A stretch of 32,607 nt of DNA from an uncultured Ruminococcus sp. (GTDB lineage Bacteria > Bacillota > Clostridia > Oscillospirales > Ruminococcaceae), in NCBI GenBank assembly GCA_900315755.1, contig ONAI01000016.1, positions 1-32,607 on the forward strand, in the 5' to 3' direction. A model generated the notes under the pieces. It made no database searches. It was not told where the DNA came from and saw only the letters and a program-made list of their open reading frames with translations. The translations under genes were made by a program, and so were the position numbers. Position 1 is the stretch's first letter; each line of letters begins with the position of its first letter. This document shows, one piece after another, positions 7,391-16,182 of this stretch.

Positions 7391-7416
7391 AAAGCCCCAC
7401 ATTACCGTGGGGCTTT
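7391..7416. terminator. Bidirectional terminator between azlD and the TPM gene
   Basis: AAAGCCCCAC (7391-7400) pairs with GTGGGGCTTT (7407-7416) around ATTACC. T-rich DNA follows on the plus strand and the 3' arm ends in TTT on the minus strand, so it can serve both convergent units. Confidence 0.8.
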
Positions 7417-7421
7417 TATAA

Positions 7422-8354
7422 TTATCTGTGTCTGCCGCCGCTTACATGACCGCCGCTGTGATGATGTCCTCCGCCATGGCTGCCGCCGTGACTGCTGGAC
7501 TCGATTTTTGTTTTGGTAGTATAGGTGCGGATAAATGTATCCGATTTTTCACGGAAATTGGTCTTGTCTCTTGCAACGTAGGCACTTGGATTCATAGTGT
7601 TCTTGAACTTATAGTGGCTCTTGGTAGCAAGGAATATTATCATGCCAATAACAGCGCCGGCAAGGAAAGAAACAAGTATCAGTATAAAGCGCTTTCCGGG
7701 CGCTTTTTCCTTTGTCACATAGAATTCATCGCCTGCGTTGAAGAAATAAACGTCAGTAACAGTATCATGTTCGTATGAAAGACTATTCGGTTTGTAATTA
7801 CTGTTATAACGGCTTATTGTCGCACAGAACTGCTTTACCGCCTGTACTATCTTGGCAGGATCTATCTTTGTTCCGGATTTCGGAAGGTATCTTCCGGTAG
7901 AATCAAGAATATCGTCGATATGCTTGCCATAGATCACACCTGCTTTTCCGCTGCACGAAAGCACATCATATGCAGGTCTTTTATTTGAAAAATCAAGATA
8001 GAGGAAAACTCCATCTGTGTATTCCGCGCCCATCATCGAATCATATGTATTGGCTGCAAAATCATGAGTTGCGCTGTCTGAACGCGCGTTTCCAGCCGCA
8101 AATACAATGATATTCATTTTAAGTTCATCTGAATATAGCTTGAGAAGAGAATTTATCTCCTCTGTCTGAGAATCGTCGAACAGCCCCTTTTCATCAACAA
8201 GCTTCGACCTTGAAGTATCGCCGTCAAACGGAACTCTGAGGTTTTCTCCCCTGAAATACGGACGTGTCGCAATAACGAACGAGATCACAATCACTGCCGC
8301 TATAAGTCCTATACATTTAAGAATTGTCAGAAAGACATTTTTTGCTTTGCTCAT
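7422..8354 (-). CDS. TPM-domain membrane protein with His/Gly-rich tail
   Basis: A 310-aa protein: one membrane segment (about 10-30), an extracytoplasmic TPM domain (about 50-175, containing LVDEKGLFDDSQTEEIN and YTDGVFLYLDF), a second membrane segment (about 220-245), and a C-terminal tail of repeated Gly/His/Ser (GGSHGGGHHHSGGHVSGGR). TPM domains occur in YgcG-like and photosystem-repair proteins; some have phosphatase activity, but most bacterial members are uncharacterised. The His-rich end could bind metal; that is inference. Its start overlaps the stop of the upstream zinc-ribbon gene by ATGA, indicating joint expression. Confidence 0.75.
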   Translation of the reverse strand: MSKAKNVFLTILKCIGLIAAVIVISFVIATRPYFRGENLRVPFDGDTSRSKLVDEKGLFDDSQTEEINSLLKLYSDELKMNIIVFAAGNARSDSATHDFAANTYDSMMGAEYTDGVFLYLDFSNKRPAYDVLSCSGKAGVIYGKHIDDILDSTGRYLPKSGTKIDPAKIVQAVKQFCATISRYNSNYKPNSLSYEHDTVTDVYFFNAGDEFYVTKEKAPGKRFILILVSFLAGAVIGMIIFLATKSHYKFKNTMNPSAYVARDKTNFREKSDTFIRTYTTKTKIESSSHGGSHGGGHHHSGGHVSGGRHR

Positions 8355-9418
8355 TTCAGCAGTCCTCCTGTAATAAATGATAATACAGCAGCGACGGCTG
8401 TTCCGATACCGGCACTGAACAACCAGAGCTTCAGCTTATCCAGCGGCGGTGTTCCGGCTATTTTACCGGTCTGACCGTTTATTGCAAATTCGTACATATT
8501 CCCCTTGTATTTGTATGTCATGAACCAAACCGGCAGCATCATATACTGCCAATCGGTTTTAAGAATATCGTATTTCTGAACAGACGGCACTAAAACATTA
8601 TAGTGCTCAATACTCGACTGTATAACGCCCTTTCCTGCTTTCTCTGCTCTGTCGCGTATACGCGGAAATACTTCCGCTTTATCAACATCGTATTTATCTG
8701 CAAAAAATCCGCTGAGATATGACATGGAGAAGTCCTTGAGCTCACTGTAATCAAAAGGCTCGATAGCCTCCATAAGAAGGTCATCTATCTTGCTTTCACC
8801 GTCAGCGGGGATGCCGTCGACTGAAATGTCTGCACGGCGCACTACACGGTATTCCGAAGTCTCTGTGTAGCGATAGCTTCCGGAAGTCCATGTACGAATC
8901 TTCTTGCCGATAGCGCGGTAATCAGCATTTATTGAGCAATCCGCTATCCAGAACGGCACATAGAGCCCTGTAAGCTTTTCAAGCTGTTTACTCGTCTTGA
9001 AATCCTTCGGTATGAACATCCTCTTGCCTACCCACTTTGTAAAGCTGCCATCAGCGGCTTCCTTAGTTATCTTGAATCCGATGACCTTGCTCGGCTTATA
9101 TTTACCCGTCATCTTTCCTGCAAGTATTACAGGATTATGGCAGTAATAACAGAAAAGTGCGGTCTGCTGGTCATCACACATTATATCAGCGCCGCAGCTT
9201 GCACAGTGAAAAAGCTGGGTGTGGTCCTCAAAATCCTGCTGCGACTGCACCTGTGCTTCATCCGGTATACTGTTTTCAGCTGCTGCACATAATTTCTTTA
9301 TTTCCTCGACCGTGAAACTGCTCATACAGTATTCACAGGTCAGTTTTTGCGTTGCCGGATCAAACTTCAGATCGGCATTACAATTAGGACATTTATATTC
9401 AGCTGCATTCAATTCCAT
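8351..9418 (-). CDS. Zinc-ribbon membrane-associated protein
   Basis: A 355-aa protein with two zinc ribbons near the N-terminus: CPNC...CEYC (about residues 10-33) and CASC...CYYC (about 72-93). A mixed domain follows with the LYVPFWIADCSI and YMMLPVWFMTYKY motifs seen in TFIIB-type zinc-ribbon proteins of Firmicutes, and one C-terminal hydrophobic helix (about 330-352). Despite the name such proteins are not transcription factors as far as known. It is paired with the TPM gene by a 4-bp overlap, a recurrent pairing in Clostridia. AAGGAG lies only 3 bases before the ATG. Function unknown. Confidence 0.75.
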   Translation of the reverse strand: MELNAAEYKCPNCNADLKFDPATQKLTCEYCMSSFTVEEIKKLCAAAENSIPDEAQVQSQQDFEDHTQLFHCASCGADIMCDDQQTALFCYYCHNPVILAGKMTGKYKPSKVIGFKITKEAADGSFTKWVGKRMFIPKDFKTSKQLEKLTGLYVPFWIADCSINADYRAIGKKIRTWTSGSYRYTETSEYRVVRRADISVDGIPADGESKIDDLLMEAIEPFDYSELKDFSMSYLSGFFADKYDVDKAEVFPRIRDRAEKAGKGVIQSSIEHYNVLVPSVQKYDILKTDWQYMMLPVWFMTYKYKGNMYEFAINGQTGKIAGTPPLDKLKLWLFSAGIGTAVAAVLSFITGGLLK

Positions 9419-9442
9419 CAGCTCCTTCCTACATATACTACT

Positions 9443-9471
9443 ATATTAACACAAAGACTGATAATTTGCAA
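9443..9471 (-). promoter_or_regulatory. Promoter of the zinc-ribbon/TPM operon
   Basis: On the minus strand, TTGCAA (9466-9471), a 17-bp spacer and TAATAT (9443-9448), 25 bp before the start codon. Confidence 0.55.
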
Positions 9472-9542
9472 TAGTAATTTACAAAATCAGCCGCATTCGC
9501 ACTGCTTTTTGGAGATTCTGACTGCCATTCACCTCATTTTGC

Positions 9543-9571
9543 TTGACAAGTTTGTGAATATGATTTATAAT
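9543..9571 (+). promoter_or_regulatory. Sigma-A promoter of citrate synthase
   Basis: Consensus TTGACA (9543-9548), a 17-bp spacer and TATAAT (9566-9571), 53 bp before the ATG. The gap 9472-9542 holds nothing else recognisable. Confidence 0.85.
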
Positions 9572-9624
9572 ATTAAATATAGCACATACACCATATTATC
9601 AAAAAGGAAAGAGATGATGTTATT

Positions 9625-10992
9625 ATGAAGTACGGTTTCTCCGAAATAACACCGGAGATCAGGAAACTTGCAGATTCCTCGATAGAGGGATACAAGATCG
9701 ATACAAATTTGTATACGCAGTTTGATGTTAAGCGCGGTCTGCGCGATATAAACGGCAACGGAGTCGTAGCCGGACTCACTAACATCAGCACTATAAAAGT
9801 CCTCGAAACAGGCGACGGTATGCCTAATCACGGCGATGGTAAGCTGTATTACCGCGGTATTGATGTCGAGGACATCGTTCAGGGCTTTATAAGTGAAAAG
9901 CGCTTCGGTTTTGAGGAAACAGTCTATCTGCTTCTTTTCGGCAATATGCCCTCGGAACACGAACTTGCTGTGTTCAGGAAAATTCTTGCGGATTTCCGCA
10001 CACTTCCTGCAAGCTTCACAAGAGACGTTATCATGAAATCTCCAAGTGATAATATGATGAATACTCTTGCTAAAAGCGTTCTCGCCCTTTATTCCTATGA
10101 CGATAAAGCAAACGATATTTCTATCCCGAATGTCCTCAGACAGTGTATCGAGCTCATTACGCTGTTCCCTGTTCTCGCAGTTTACGGCTATCACGCCTTC
10201 CGCTATGCAAGACAGAATGACAGCCTTTTTATACACGCTCCGCAGCCGGATCTCTCGATCGCTGAAAACATCCTCTATATGCTCCGCCCGAACAAGAACT
10301 ATACCGAACTCGAAGCGCGTATACTCGATCTCGCTCTCGTGCTTCACGCTGAACACGGCGGCGGCAATAATTCGACCTTTACCGTTCATGTAGTATCCTC
10401 TTCGGGTACAGATACCTATTCCGCTATCGCAGCGGCACTCGGTTCGCTGAAAGGCCCTAAGCACGGCGGCGCTAATATCAAGGTCGCTATGATGTTCGAC
10501 GATATGAAGGAGAATGTCGGAGACTGGACGAACGAGGAAGAAATTAAAAGCTATCTGCGAAAGCTGCTTCACAAGGAAGCTTTCGATCGCTCTGGTCTTA
10601 TATATGGTATGGGACACGCTGTTTATTCTCAGTCCGATCCGCGCGCTAAGGTATTCAAGCAGTTCGTTAAAAAGCTTTCTGCGGAAAAGGGCAGAGAGGA
10701 TGAGTTCCGCCTCTATGAGCTCGTTGAACGCCTTGCACCTGAGGTCATAGCTGAGGAACGCCGTATTTACAAGGGGGTCTGCGCTAATGTGGACTTTTAC
10801 AGCGGATTCGTTTACCGTATGCTCGGTATCCCGGACGAGCTCTTCACACCTCTGTTCGCTACCTCGCGTATCGCAGGCTGGTCGGCACATCGTATAGAGG
10901 AGATAATCAACTCCAATAAGATAATACGTCCGGCTTACAAGGCGGTTTCGCCTATGCGCGAATATACTGATATGGAAAACAGGATGGATTGA
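9625..10992 (+). CDS. gltA: Citrate synthase
   Basis: Condenses oxaloacetate and acetyl-CoA to citrate; in this strict anaerobe type it probably feeds glutamate synthesis through a partial TCA path. The 455-aa length and the long N-terminal extension (about 70 residues before YYRGIDVEDIVQ) match the clostridial class rather than the shorter type II enzyme. Catalytic-site landmarks are ALVLHAEHGGGNNSTF, LKGPKHGGANIKV, GMGHAVYSQSDPRA and the late VDFYSGFVY carrying the aspartate. The ATG at 9625 lies behind AAAGGAAAGA. No terminator is visible before the epimerase gene 60 bp downstream, so the two may share a transcript. No aconitase or isocitrate dehydrogenase is in the window. Confidence 0.92.
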   Translation: MKYGFSEITPEIRKLADSSIEGYKIDTNLYTQFDVKRGLRDINGNGVVAGLTNISTIKVLETGDGMPNHGDGKLYYRGIDVEDIVQGFISEKRFGFEETVYLLLFGNMPSEHELAVFRKILADFRTLPASFTRDVIMKSPSDNMMNTLAKSVLALYSYDDKANDISIPNVLRQCIELITLFPVLAVYGYHAFRYARQNDSLFIHAPQPDLSIAENILYMLRPNKNYTELEARILDLALVLHAEHGGGNNSTFTVHVVSSSGTDTYSAIAAALGSLKGPKHGGANIKVAMMFDDMKENVGDWTNEEEIKSYLRKLLHKEAFDRSGLIYGMGHAVYSQSDPRAKVFKQFVKKLSAEKGREDEFRLYELVERLAPEVIAEERRIYKGVCANVDFYSGFVYRMLGIPDELFTPLFATSRIAGWSAHRIEEIINSNKIIRPAYKAVSPMREYTDMENRMD

Positions 10993-11052
10993 TGCAGTGC
11001 TGCGATCACAGAACTGCCATATAATAGCATCAAATTGAAAGGAATGATATAA

Positions 11053-12063
11053 ATGAAAAATTCTGCACAGCTCATCAACTGGAACGGTACTACCTGCGTT
11101 AAACTCAACGCCGGCGGTTACGAGGCACTTATCGCCTATGAAATAGGCGCAAACGTTATCCGTCTGCGCGATAACAATAAGGGCATGGAGTTCTTCCGCT
11201 ATAATGACAACAATGATGCCGATACCATCAGACAGTCCGCCGAGGTATGGGGACTTCCTACCCTCTATCTCCCGAACCGTTTCGCTGACGGTATCTTAAA
11301 GACCTCGGACAATGTTTACCATCTTCCGGTGAATGAGAAAGCACCTTACAACAATCACATTCATGGCTTCATCCACAAGAGAGTGCATGAGGTCGTTGAG
11401 TACAACGCTGATGACAACTGCGCTTGGCTAAAAACACGCTATGTCTATGACGAGAATGATGAGTTTTTCCAGTTCCTGCCAGTTCCGTTCGTTGCTGAGT
11501 ATACCTTCACACTTTCCGCAAGCGGTCTTGAACAGGACATAAAGTTCACCAACACTTCCGGAAACAAGGTGCTCCCGATGTCGCTTGCTTCCCACACTAC
11601 TATCAACGCTCCGTTTGTTGACGGCGGCAGCGAAAGCGACATACGTCTCACAGTGCCGATCGGAAAGAAGTGCGAACTCAATGAGCGCTGTCTGCCGACT
11701 GAAAAGCTGAATTCCCTCACAATGTGGGATCTTGAATACAAGAGCGGCAATAAGTGTCCGGTGCTTCAGGTATGCGACAACGATATGTATTTCGGTGAAT
11801 ACGCCGATCTCGACCATGAAAAATTCCACGGCATCATAGCTGAAGACATCTCAAGCGGTAAAAAGCTATGCTATGAAGTCTCTGAGGAATACAAGTTCTG
11901 GATAATCTGGAACGACCGCGGCTTCAATCACTATTTCTGTCCGGAACCTATGACAGCAATGATCGACGCTCCTAACCTCAGTCTGCCGGCTGACGTTACA
12001 GGTTACCGTGAGGTTAAGCCCGGCGATACCTTTACTGCTCATCAGAGATTCTTCTCAAAGTAA
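11053..12063 (+). CDS. Aldose 1-epimerase-like protein
   Basis: A 336-aa galactose-mutarotase-like beta-sandwich protein, expected to interconvert the anomers of aldoses in the cytoplasm. The YEIGANVIRLR start, the GLPTLYLPNRFADG substrate loop, NNHIHGFIHKR with its catalytic-type His, and SLASHTTINAPF support the fold. It is divergent from classical GalM, so the sugar is uncertain; YeaD-like or pentose specificity is possible. GAAAGGA precedes the ATG. It follows citrate synthase at 60 bp with no terminator between, and an open in-frame stretch of 39 codons follows its stop. Confidence 0.75.
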   Translation: MKNSAQLINWNGTTCVKLNAGGYEALIAYEIGANVIRLRDNNKGMEFFRYNDNNDADTIRQSAEVWGLPTLYLPNRFADGILKTSDNVYHLPVNEKAPYNNHIHGFIHKRVHEVVEYNADDNCAWLKTRYVYDENDEFFQFLPVPFVAEYTFTLSASGLEQDIKFTNTSGNKVLPMSLASHTTINAPFVDGGSESDIRLTVPIGKKCELNERCLPTEKLNSLTMWDLEYKSGNKCPVLQVCDNDMYFGEYADLDHEKFHGIIAEDISSGKKLCYEVSEEYKFWIIWNDRGFNHYFCPEPMTAMIDAPNLSLPADVTGYREVKPGDTFTAHQRFFSK

Positions 12064-12183
12064 ATATTACTGCTTGTTACATCATTGAATACGTTCGGTC
12101 TCGGCAAATTCAACAACGTTGCCGATGACAACTACTCAACCGTCATTGATAACAGAAGCAGTCATCATGAATCAGTTGACTAA
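12064..12183 (+). other. Open 39-codon stretch after the epimerase stop
   Basis: Directly after the epimerase TAA the same frame stays open for 39 codons and includes a coding-like run (FGLGKFNNVADDNYSTVID) before TAA-TGA. It has no ribosome-binding site or good start codon. It may be a relic of a lost gene or a former C-terminal extension; it could also be chance. Confidence 0.25.
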
Positions 12184-12197
12184 TGATAGCAAAATCG

Positions 12198-12235
12198 AAA
12201 GGGTGTGTTAAATTGCTTTAACACACCCTTTTTTA
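12198..12235. terminator. Strong terminator between the epimerase and GH74 genes
   Basis: A perfect 15-bp stem (AAAGGGTGTGTTAAA and its complement) with a TTGC loop, followed by a run of T on the plus strand. On the minus strand TTTCGATTTT follows, so it may also end the convergent GH74 transcript. Confidence 0.88.
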
Positions 12236-12259
12236 TTCTTCATAAAACGTCTTATGACA

Positions 12260-14977
12260 TCATTTCTTTATAGGCAGTGAAGTTATTATCTTGAGAGTAT
12301 ACTGCTGGATATAAAGTGCATCATTCGCACTCAGACCGTCCTTGAGATCGACATTGCCGTTGATCTCACCCTCCGGTTTAATATGATCTGCACTCGTGCC
12401 ATTTGTACCATACTTCTTTGGATTGAGACAAGCCTGCATTACGATAACAACGTCGGACATATCAATATTGCCGTCACAGTTAGCATCGCCGTAAACTACC
12501 TTAGAAGAAGAGGAAGGCTGAGTTTCCGGTTCACCGTCGCTAAGATAACCGCAGATGATACCGCATCCGACCGTGGACATATATACCTTGCCGAATTCGT
12601 TCATATCACCAACAAGATAGTTGCCGTTGCCGGTACCGCCATAGAGATGGTCAGTGTTGATGCATACCCATGTTTTACCGCCGTCTGTTGAACGGTAAAT
12701 GCCTTCTTCATCATCTGCCCCGGGCTTACCGTACATAAAGAGCGTATTCACATCGCCCTTCTTTTCAGGAGCGCCGTAGCCGATGCACTTGCAGTAGGTA
12801 ACATTATCAAGCTGCTCGACCTTCTCGCCCTTGTCGGAGATAATGTAGATGCCGTGATTAGCGGCAGCCAGAGCAACTGTACCGTTTCCGAGGTAAGCAA
12901 GATCGCCTGTATTCTGGAATTTCCAATCAAGCTCCCAGTTATAAGGGCAGACACGCACCTCCTTAAAGGTCTTGCCGTAATCGGTGCTTATATAGCAGGA
13001 ATAATGTGACTCGTCAAATGTAGGTTCTTTCTTGGTCAGATCAGATGACCAGTATTGATTGTGCTGAGCAGCTGTAACGTATACTATGCTCGGATCCTCG
13101 GGATCAACGAGCGGATAAGCACCATAAGCAGCCTCGATTTCTGAACATTTTGTCCATGTCTTGCCAAGGTCATCGGAATATGCCAAGCCGCTGCCCTTAT
13201 CCTTGCCAGCACCGGTATTGAATATTCTGTATTTGCCCTCGGAAAGCTCTGTGATAGCAAGCTTTCCGCCCCTGAATGCAGCATTGAAAGCAGTCCATGT
13301 CTTGCCGCGGTCAAGAGTGCAATAGCCGCTGCCGTGATTGTTGCCGTCGCCCTCGGCTGTTCTTGCCCATACATCGGTATTCTGCGGGCATACTGCGATA
13401 GCGGAGGTAGAGCCCATATTAGGCTTGTGCTGCTGAGGTATGCCGTCTATTGATTCATGAACGAATCCGTCATAGTCGCCGATAGCGGAGAGATCAAGAC
13501 CGTCTGCTGTACTTACGAAGTCGAGCGAAACTACTTCCTCAACGCCGTCCGGCTGGAAATAGAACTGTACTCCCTCTTCGTCCCATGCGTTATCGCAGGC
13601 GAAAACGCCGTTTCCGGAAGTAAGAAGGATGCGGTCGCCCTCAGTATCACGCGGATCAATAACAATGGTACTGCCCCAGTGGCAGGCTTTGCGGTAGATC
13701 CAGTCATAACCGTTAGTGCTCATAGGATTTGAAACGAAATGCTTCACGGGAGGGCTTACTGTATAGTCAGTAGGTCCTTGACCGGGAGTGATATTCTCCC
13801 ATGTCTTGCCGCCGTCTGTTGAACGGAAGAAGTAATCACCGTCAGCGATAGTACCTTCGTCCTCAAGAGTGGACGGGTCATCCTGAACCCATTCATCGCC
13901 GTACCACTGAGCGGACCATAGACCGCAGGTACGTGCGAACATCTTGTTCGGATCGTTTTTGTCCACTTCGATCATGCCGACAGCTTCATCTGCAACGGAG
14001 AGCTTTTCAGCCTTTCCGGACTTGATATTGTACTTATATGCACCGCCGGCCCCGCCTTTGAAATCAAGACCTGCAATATATGTAAAGAAAAGATTTCCAT
14101 TGTGATCGCTTGTTATGGAAAGCGGATAGTTTGTATTCGGAAGAGCCTCGATAGCTTCAAATTTGTCATCCTTTACGCTTGCTACGTGGATGTTAGCCTG
14201 ACCTGTAACGGAAGTGCCGACATAGACCTTACCGCCTTCGATATAGACGCAGCCGATACCATTCTGCTGGTTATAAAGCTTGCTTGGTTCTGTACCTCTT
14301 ACCATGTGATCTGTCCATGAAGGATATGCAAGTTCGCCTGAGAAAAGTCCAAGCGAATCATAGCCCTCTACCGGCTTCCATGTCTTACCGCCGTCGGTTG
14401 ACTTGATAAGTGCTGAGCTGCCGGCTGTAACATCGCCGCCGGCATAGATAGTATCCGGATCATCGGGATCAACTGCGATAGGCTCGATACATTCACGTCC
14501 GTCGCCGTTTCCGTGTACCTGAATAAGGTCTGTAACGTCAGCGCTGGTAAATGTCTTGCCGCCGTCGGTAGTCTTGAAGATAACCGTCTTAGCATTTGAG
14601 AAGTATGCACATCCGCAGAGGAAATAAGCTGTCATATCATCTGTCGGATCAATAGCGATACCCTTACAGCTGAGGAGTCCTCTGTCATCTTCATTGATGA
14701 ATCCGAAGAGCTGCTCCCACTTCTTCTTATCGTAGTCGTATCTGTACGCGCCGCCAACGTCTGTACGAAGATACATTTCATTCTGACCGGTAACAATTCC
14801 CGAAACGAAGCCGCCTCCGCCTATTCTCAGGGCTTCCCATTTCATGTCTGAGCGAATGTCGCCATCAGCTGCGGCAGCAGTGAAGCCGGTATCCCTGATC
14901 GCATGAGTAACCGGTATGCCCGTAGTACACAGGCATACTGCCAAAAGACCTGCCATAGTCTTTTTTAAAGTATTCAT
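12260..14977 (-). CDS. Secreted GH74 xyloglucanase with dockerin
   Basis: A secreted endo-type glycoside hydrolase of family 74 expected to cut xyloglucan backbones and to join a cellulosome. It has a signal peptide (about 1-37), then two seven-bladed beta-propeller halves (about 45-815) with many BNR/Asp-box repeats of the STDGGKTW type. The N-terminal signature RIGGGGFVSGIV and RTDVGGAYR (Asp near 73) and the later GDYDGF (Asp near 501) match the two catalytic aspartates of the family. A short Ser-rich linker leads to a type I dockerin (about 832-905), whose first loop GDANCDGNIDMSDV is canonical and whose second has two extra residues, as in the pectate lyase. GGAGG precedes the ATG. It has its own promoter and terminator. 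Endo versus exo action was not determined. Confidence 0.9.
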   Translation of the reverse strand: MNTLKKTMAGLLAVCLCTTGIPVTHAIRDTGFTAAAADGDIRSDMKWEALRIGGGGFVSGIVTGQNEMYLRTDVGGAYRYDYDKKKWEQLFGFINEDDRGLLSCKGIAIDPTDDMTAYFLCGCAYFSNAKTVIFKTTDGGKTFTSADVTDLIQVHGNGDGRECIEPIAVDPDDPDTIYAGGDVTAGSSALIKSTDGGKTWKPVEGYDSLGLFSGELAYPSWTDHMVRGTEPSKLYNQQNGIGCVYIEGGKVYVGTSVTGQANIHVASVKDDKFEAIEALPNTNYPLSITSDHNGNLFFTYIAGLDFKGGAGGAYKYNIKSGKAEKLSVADEAVGMIEVDKNDPNKMFARTCGLWSAQWYGDEWVQDDPSTLEDEGTIADGDYFFRSTDGGKTWENITPGQGPTDYTVSPPVKHFVSNPMSTNGYDWIYRKACHWGSTIVIDPRDTEGDRILLTSGNGVFACDNAWDEEGVQFYFQPDGVEEVVSLDFVSTADGLDLSAIGDYDGFVHESIDGIPQQHKPNMGSTSAIAVCPQNTDVWARTAEGDGNNHGSGYCTLDRGKTWTAFNAAFRGGKLAITELSEGKYRIFNTGAGKDKGSGLAYSDDLGKTWTKCSEIEAAYGAYPLVDPEDPSIVYVTAAQHNQYWSSDLTKKEPTFDESHYSCYISTDYGKTFKEVRVCPYNWELDWKFQNTGDLAYLGNGTVALAAANHGIYIISDKGEKVEQLDNVTYCKCIGYGAPEKKGDVNTLFMYGKPGADDEEGIYRSTDGGKTWVCINTDHLYGGTGNGNYLVGDMNEFGKVYMSTVGCGIICGYLSDGEPETQPSSSSKVVYGDANCDGNIDMSDVVIVMQACLNPKKYGTNGTSADHIKPEGEINGNVDLKDGLSANDALYIQQYTLKIITSLPIKK

Positions 14978-15057
14978 TTTTTACCCTCCATTTGTCAGTA
15001 AGCGCTGCGGAACGTGCCTAAAGTCCCAACAGCTTCTGAACATATTTTTGCAATTAT

Positions 15058-15086
15058 ATTGTATCACAAAGAATCGTCTTTGTCAA
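15058..15086 (-). promoter_or_regulatory. Sigma-A promoter of the GH74 gene
   Basis: On the minus strand, TTGACA (15081-15086), a 17-bp spacer and TACAAT (15058-15063), about 80 bp before the start codon. Confidence 0.75.
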
Positions 15087-15163
15087 TAGTTTTTTAGACG
15101 TTTTTGCACCATAATTAGTGAAATCACAGAAATATCAGCTGACATACAAAGCATGGAGCATTA

Positions 15164-15202
15164 CAAAAAAATTACCGGGTCTGTAAATTCAAGCCCGGTA
15201 AT
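15164..15202 (-). terminator. Terminator of the phage-derived operon
   Basis: On the minus strand ATTACCGGG pairs with CCCGGTAAT (arms 15171-15179 and 15194-15202) and is followed by seven T. It lies 50 bp after the last phage-like gene and insulates the GH74 promoter. Confidence 0.85.
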
Positions 15203-15251
15203 CTGCTTTTATATTAAGTTAGTCTTGCTAAATCAGGTCTTATTACTGCGT

Positions 15252-16157
15252 TTACTGATGCGGAAAGCCGTCCTCATACACATCAAGACGAGTAAACATA
15301 CCATTCTGGCTTCCATAGACCGATACGGCAGATATACGCTTTGAAGTTACTCCCGGAAAGCTTACTACATCCGAGAGATCTTCGCCGTTATGTCCGCTGT
15401 AAGTGCAGAACTTGCCGACTGATGCGCGTGAACAGAATTTATCGCGGTAAACAAGTGCATCCTGAGGAGATTGCAGAAACTGCATATCAAGATCAAAGTA
15501 TTTGTGACGTACTATCTTACGTGCTGCAACATCATCGTCCTGAAGATCATAAGTTCCGAAATCACCATTTATATCAGCCATATGAAAATTACTTATAAGA
15601 TTCTGACCAGTTTCTGTCATACCGACAGAGATCAATTGATCGGCTGTATAGGAAGTTACCTGCGGATCAGGATATGGAGTTATCCTTACACAGTTTGTTC
15701 CGCGGATATACGGATATGTTCCGCAAAGCTTGTAAGAAAGGTTTGCAACGCCGTCCCACATTGATGAGTTCTTCTTGACATAGATGTAATTGCTCGCATC
15801 TGAGTTGTTCTCATGCGTAACATATGGCAGTGTGTAGAATCCGTCCATGAGGGAATTGATAGAAACTCCGCTTTTAAGTCCCGGTTCTATCTGATTCTGA
15901 CAAAGCAGCGATGTGAAGCCTTTCGAGGTTATCTTCAATATCGTCCCCTCTCCGGAAGTTTCTGCGGTTATAGAATCAAGAAGCCCGTGATGTACAGCGT
16001 GTCTGTTTATAACAAGCTGTATCTCGGCAGTATCCGGAAAGCTCTGATGATCGGCTGCTATGCTGCATCTGAACATCGTATACGGAACATAGGCATCCTT
16101 CCTGAAAGTAAAATCGAGCAATTTCTCTTCCCTTACATAGTTTCCGGCAGAATCCAT
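15252..16157 (-). CDS. Baseplate-hub / XkdQ-like phage tail protein
   Basis: A 301-aa protein resembling the late-control D / XkdQ group of phage hub proteins: an N-terminal strand-rich part with VPYTMFRCSI and EIQLVINRHAVHHGLLDSI, then ILKITSKGFTSLLCQ, the SSMWDGVANLSYKLCG and TNCVRITPYP segments, and a C-terminal FPGVTSKRISAVSVYG. In phages this hub ends the tail tube and holds the tail tip. The first ATG (16157) lies 29 bases beyond the only good ribosome-binding site (AGGAGGGTG, inside the previous gene's stop). The frame stays open to that site with conserved-looking sequence (LEAYVNI), so the true start is probably a CTG at 16178 or ATT at 16181. Last gene of the operon; no tape measure, tube or sheath gene precedes it. 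Confidence 0.65.
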   Translation of the reverse strand: MDSAGNYVREEKLLDFTFRKDAYVPYTMFRCSIAADHQSFPDTAEIQLVINRHAVHHGLLDSITAETSGEGTILKITSKGFTSLLCQNQIEPGLKSGVSINSLMDGFYTLPYVTHENNSDASNYIYVKKNSSMWDGVANLSYKLCGTYPYIRGTNCVRITPYPDPQVTSYTADQLISVGMTETGQNLISNFHMADINGDFGTYDLQDDDVAARKIVRHKYFDLDMQFLQSPQDALVYRDKFCSRASVGKFCTYSGHNGEDLSDVVSFPGVTSKRISAVSVYGSQNGMFTRLDVYEDGFPHQ

Positions 16158-16182
16158 TATATTTACATAAGCTTCCAGAATA

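Noticed and set aside
9565-10890. A 441-codon open frame antisense to citrate synthase
   Set aside because: It mirrors the codon pattern of gltA, has no family features, and runs through the gltA promoter; citrate synthase explains the region.
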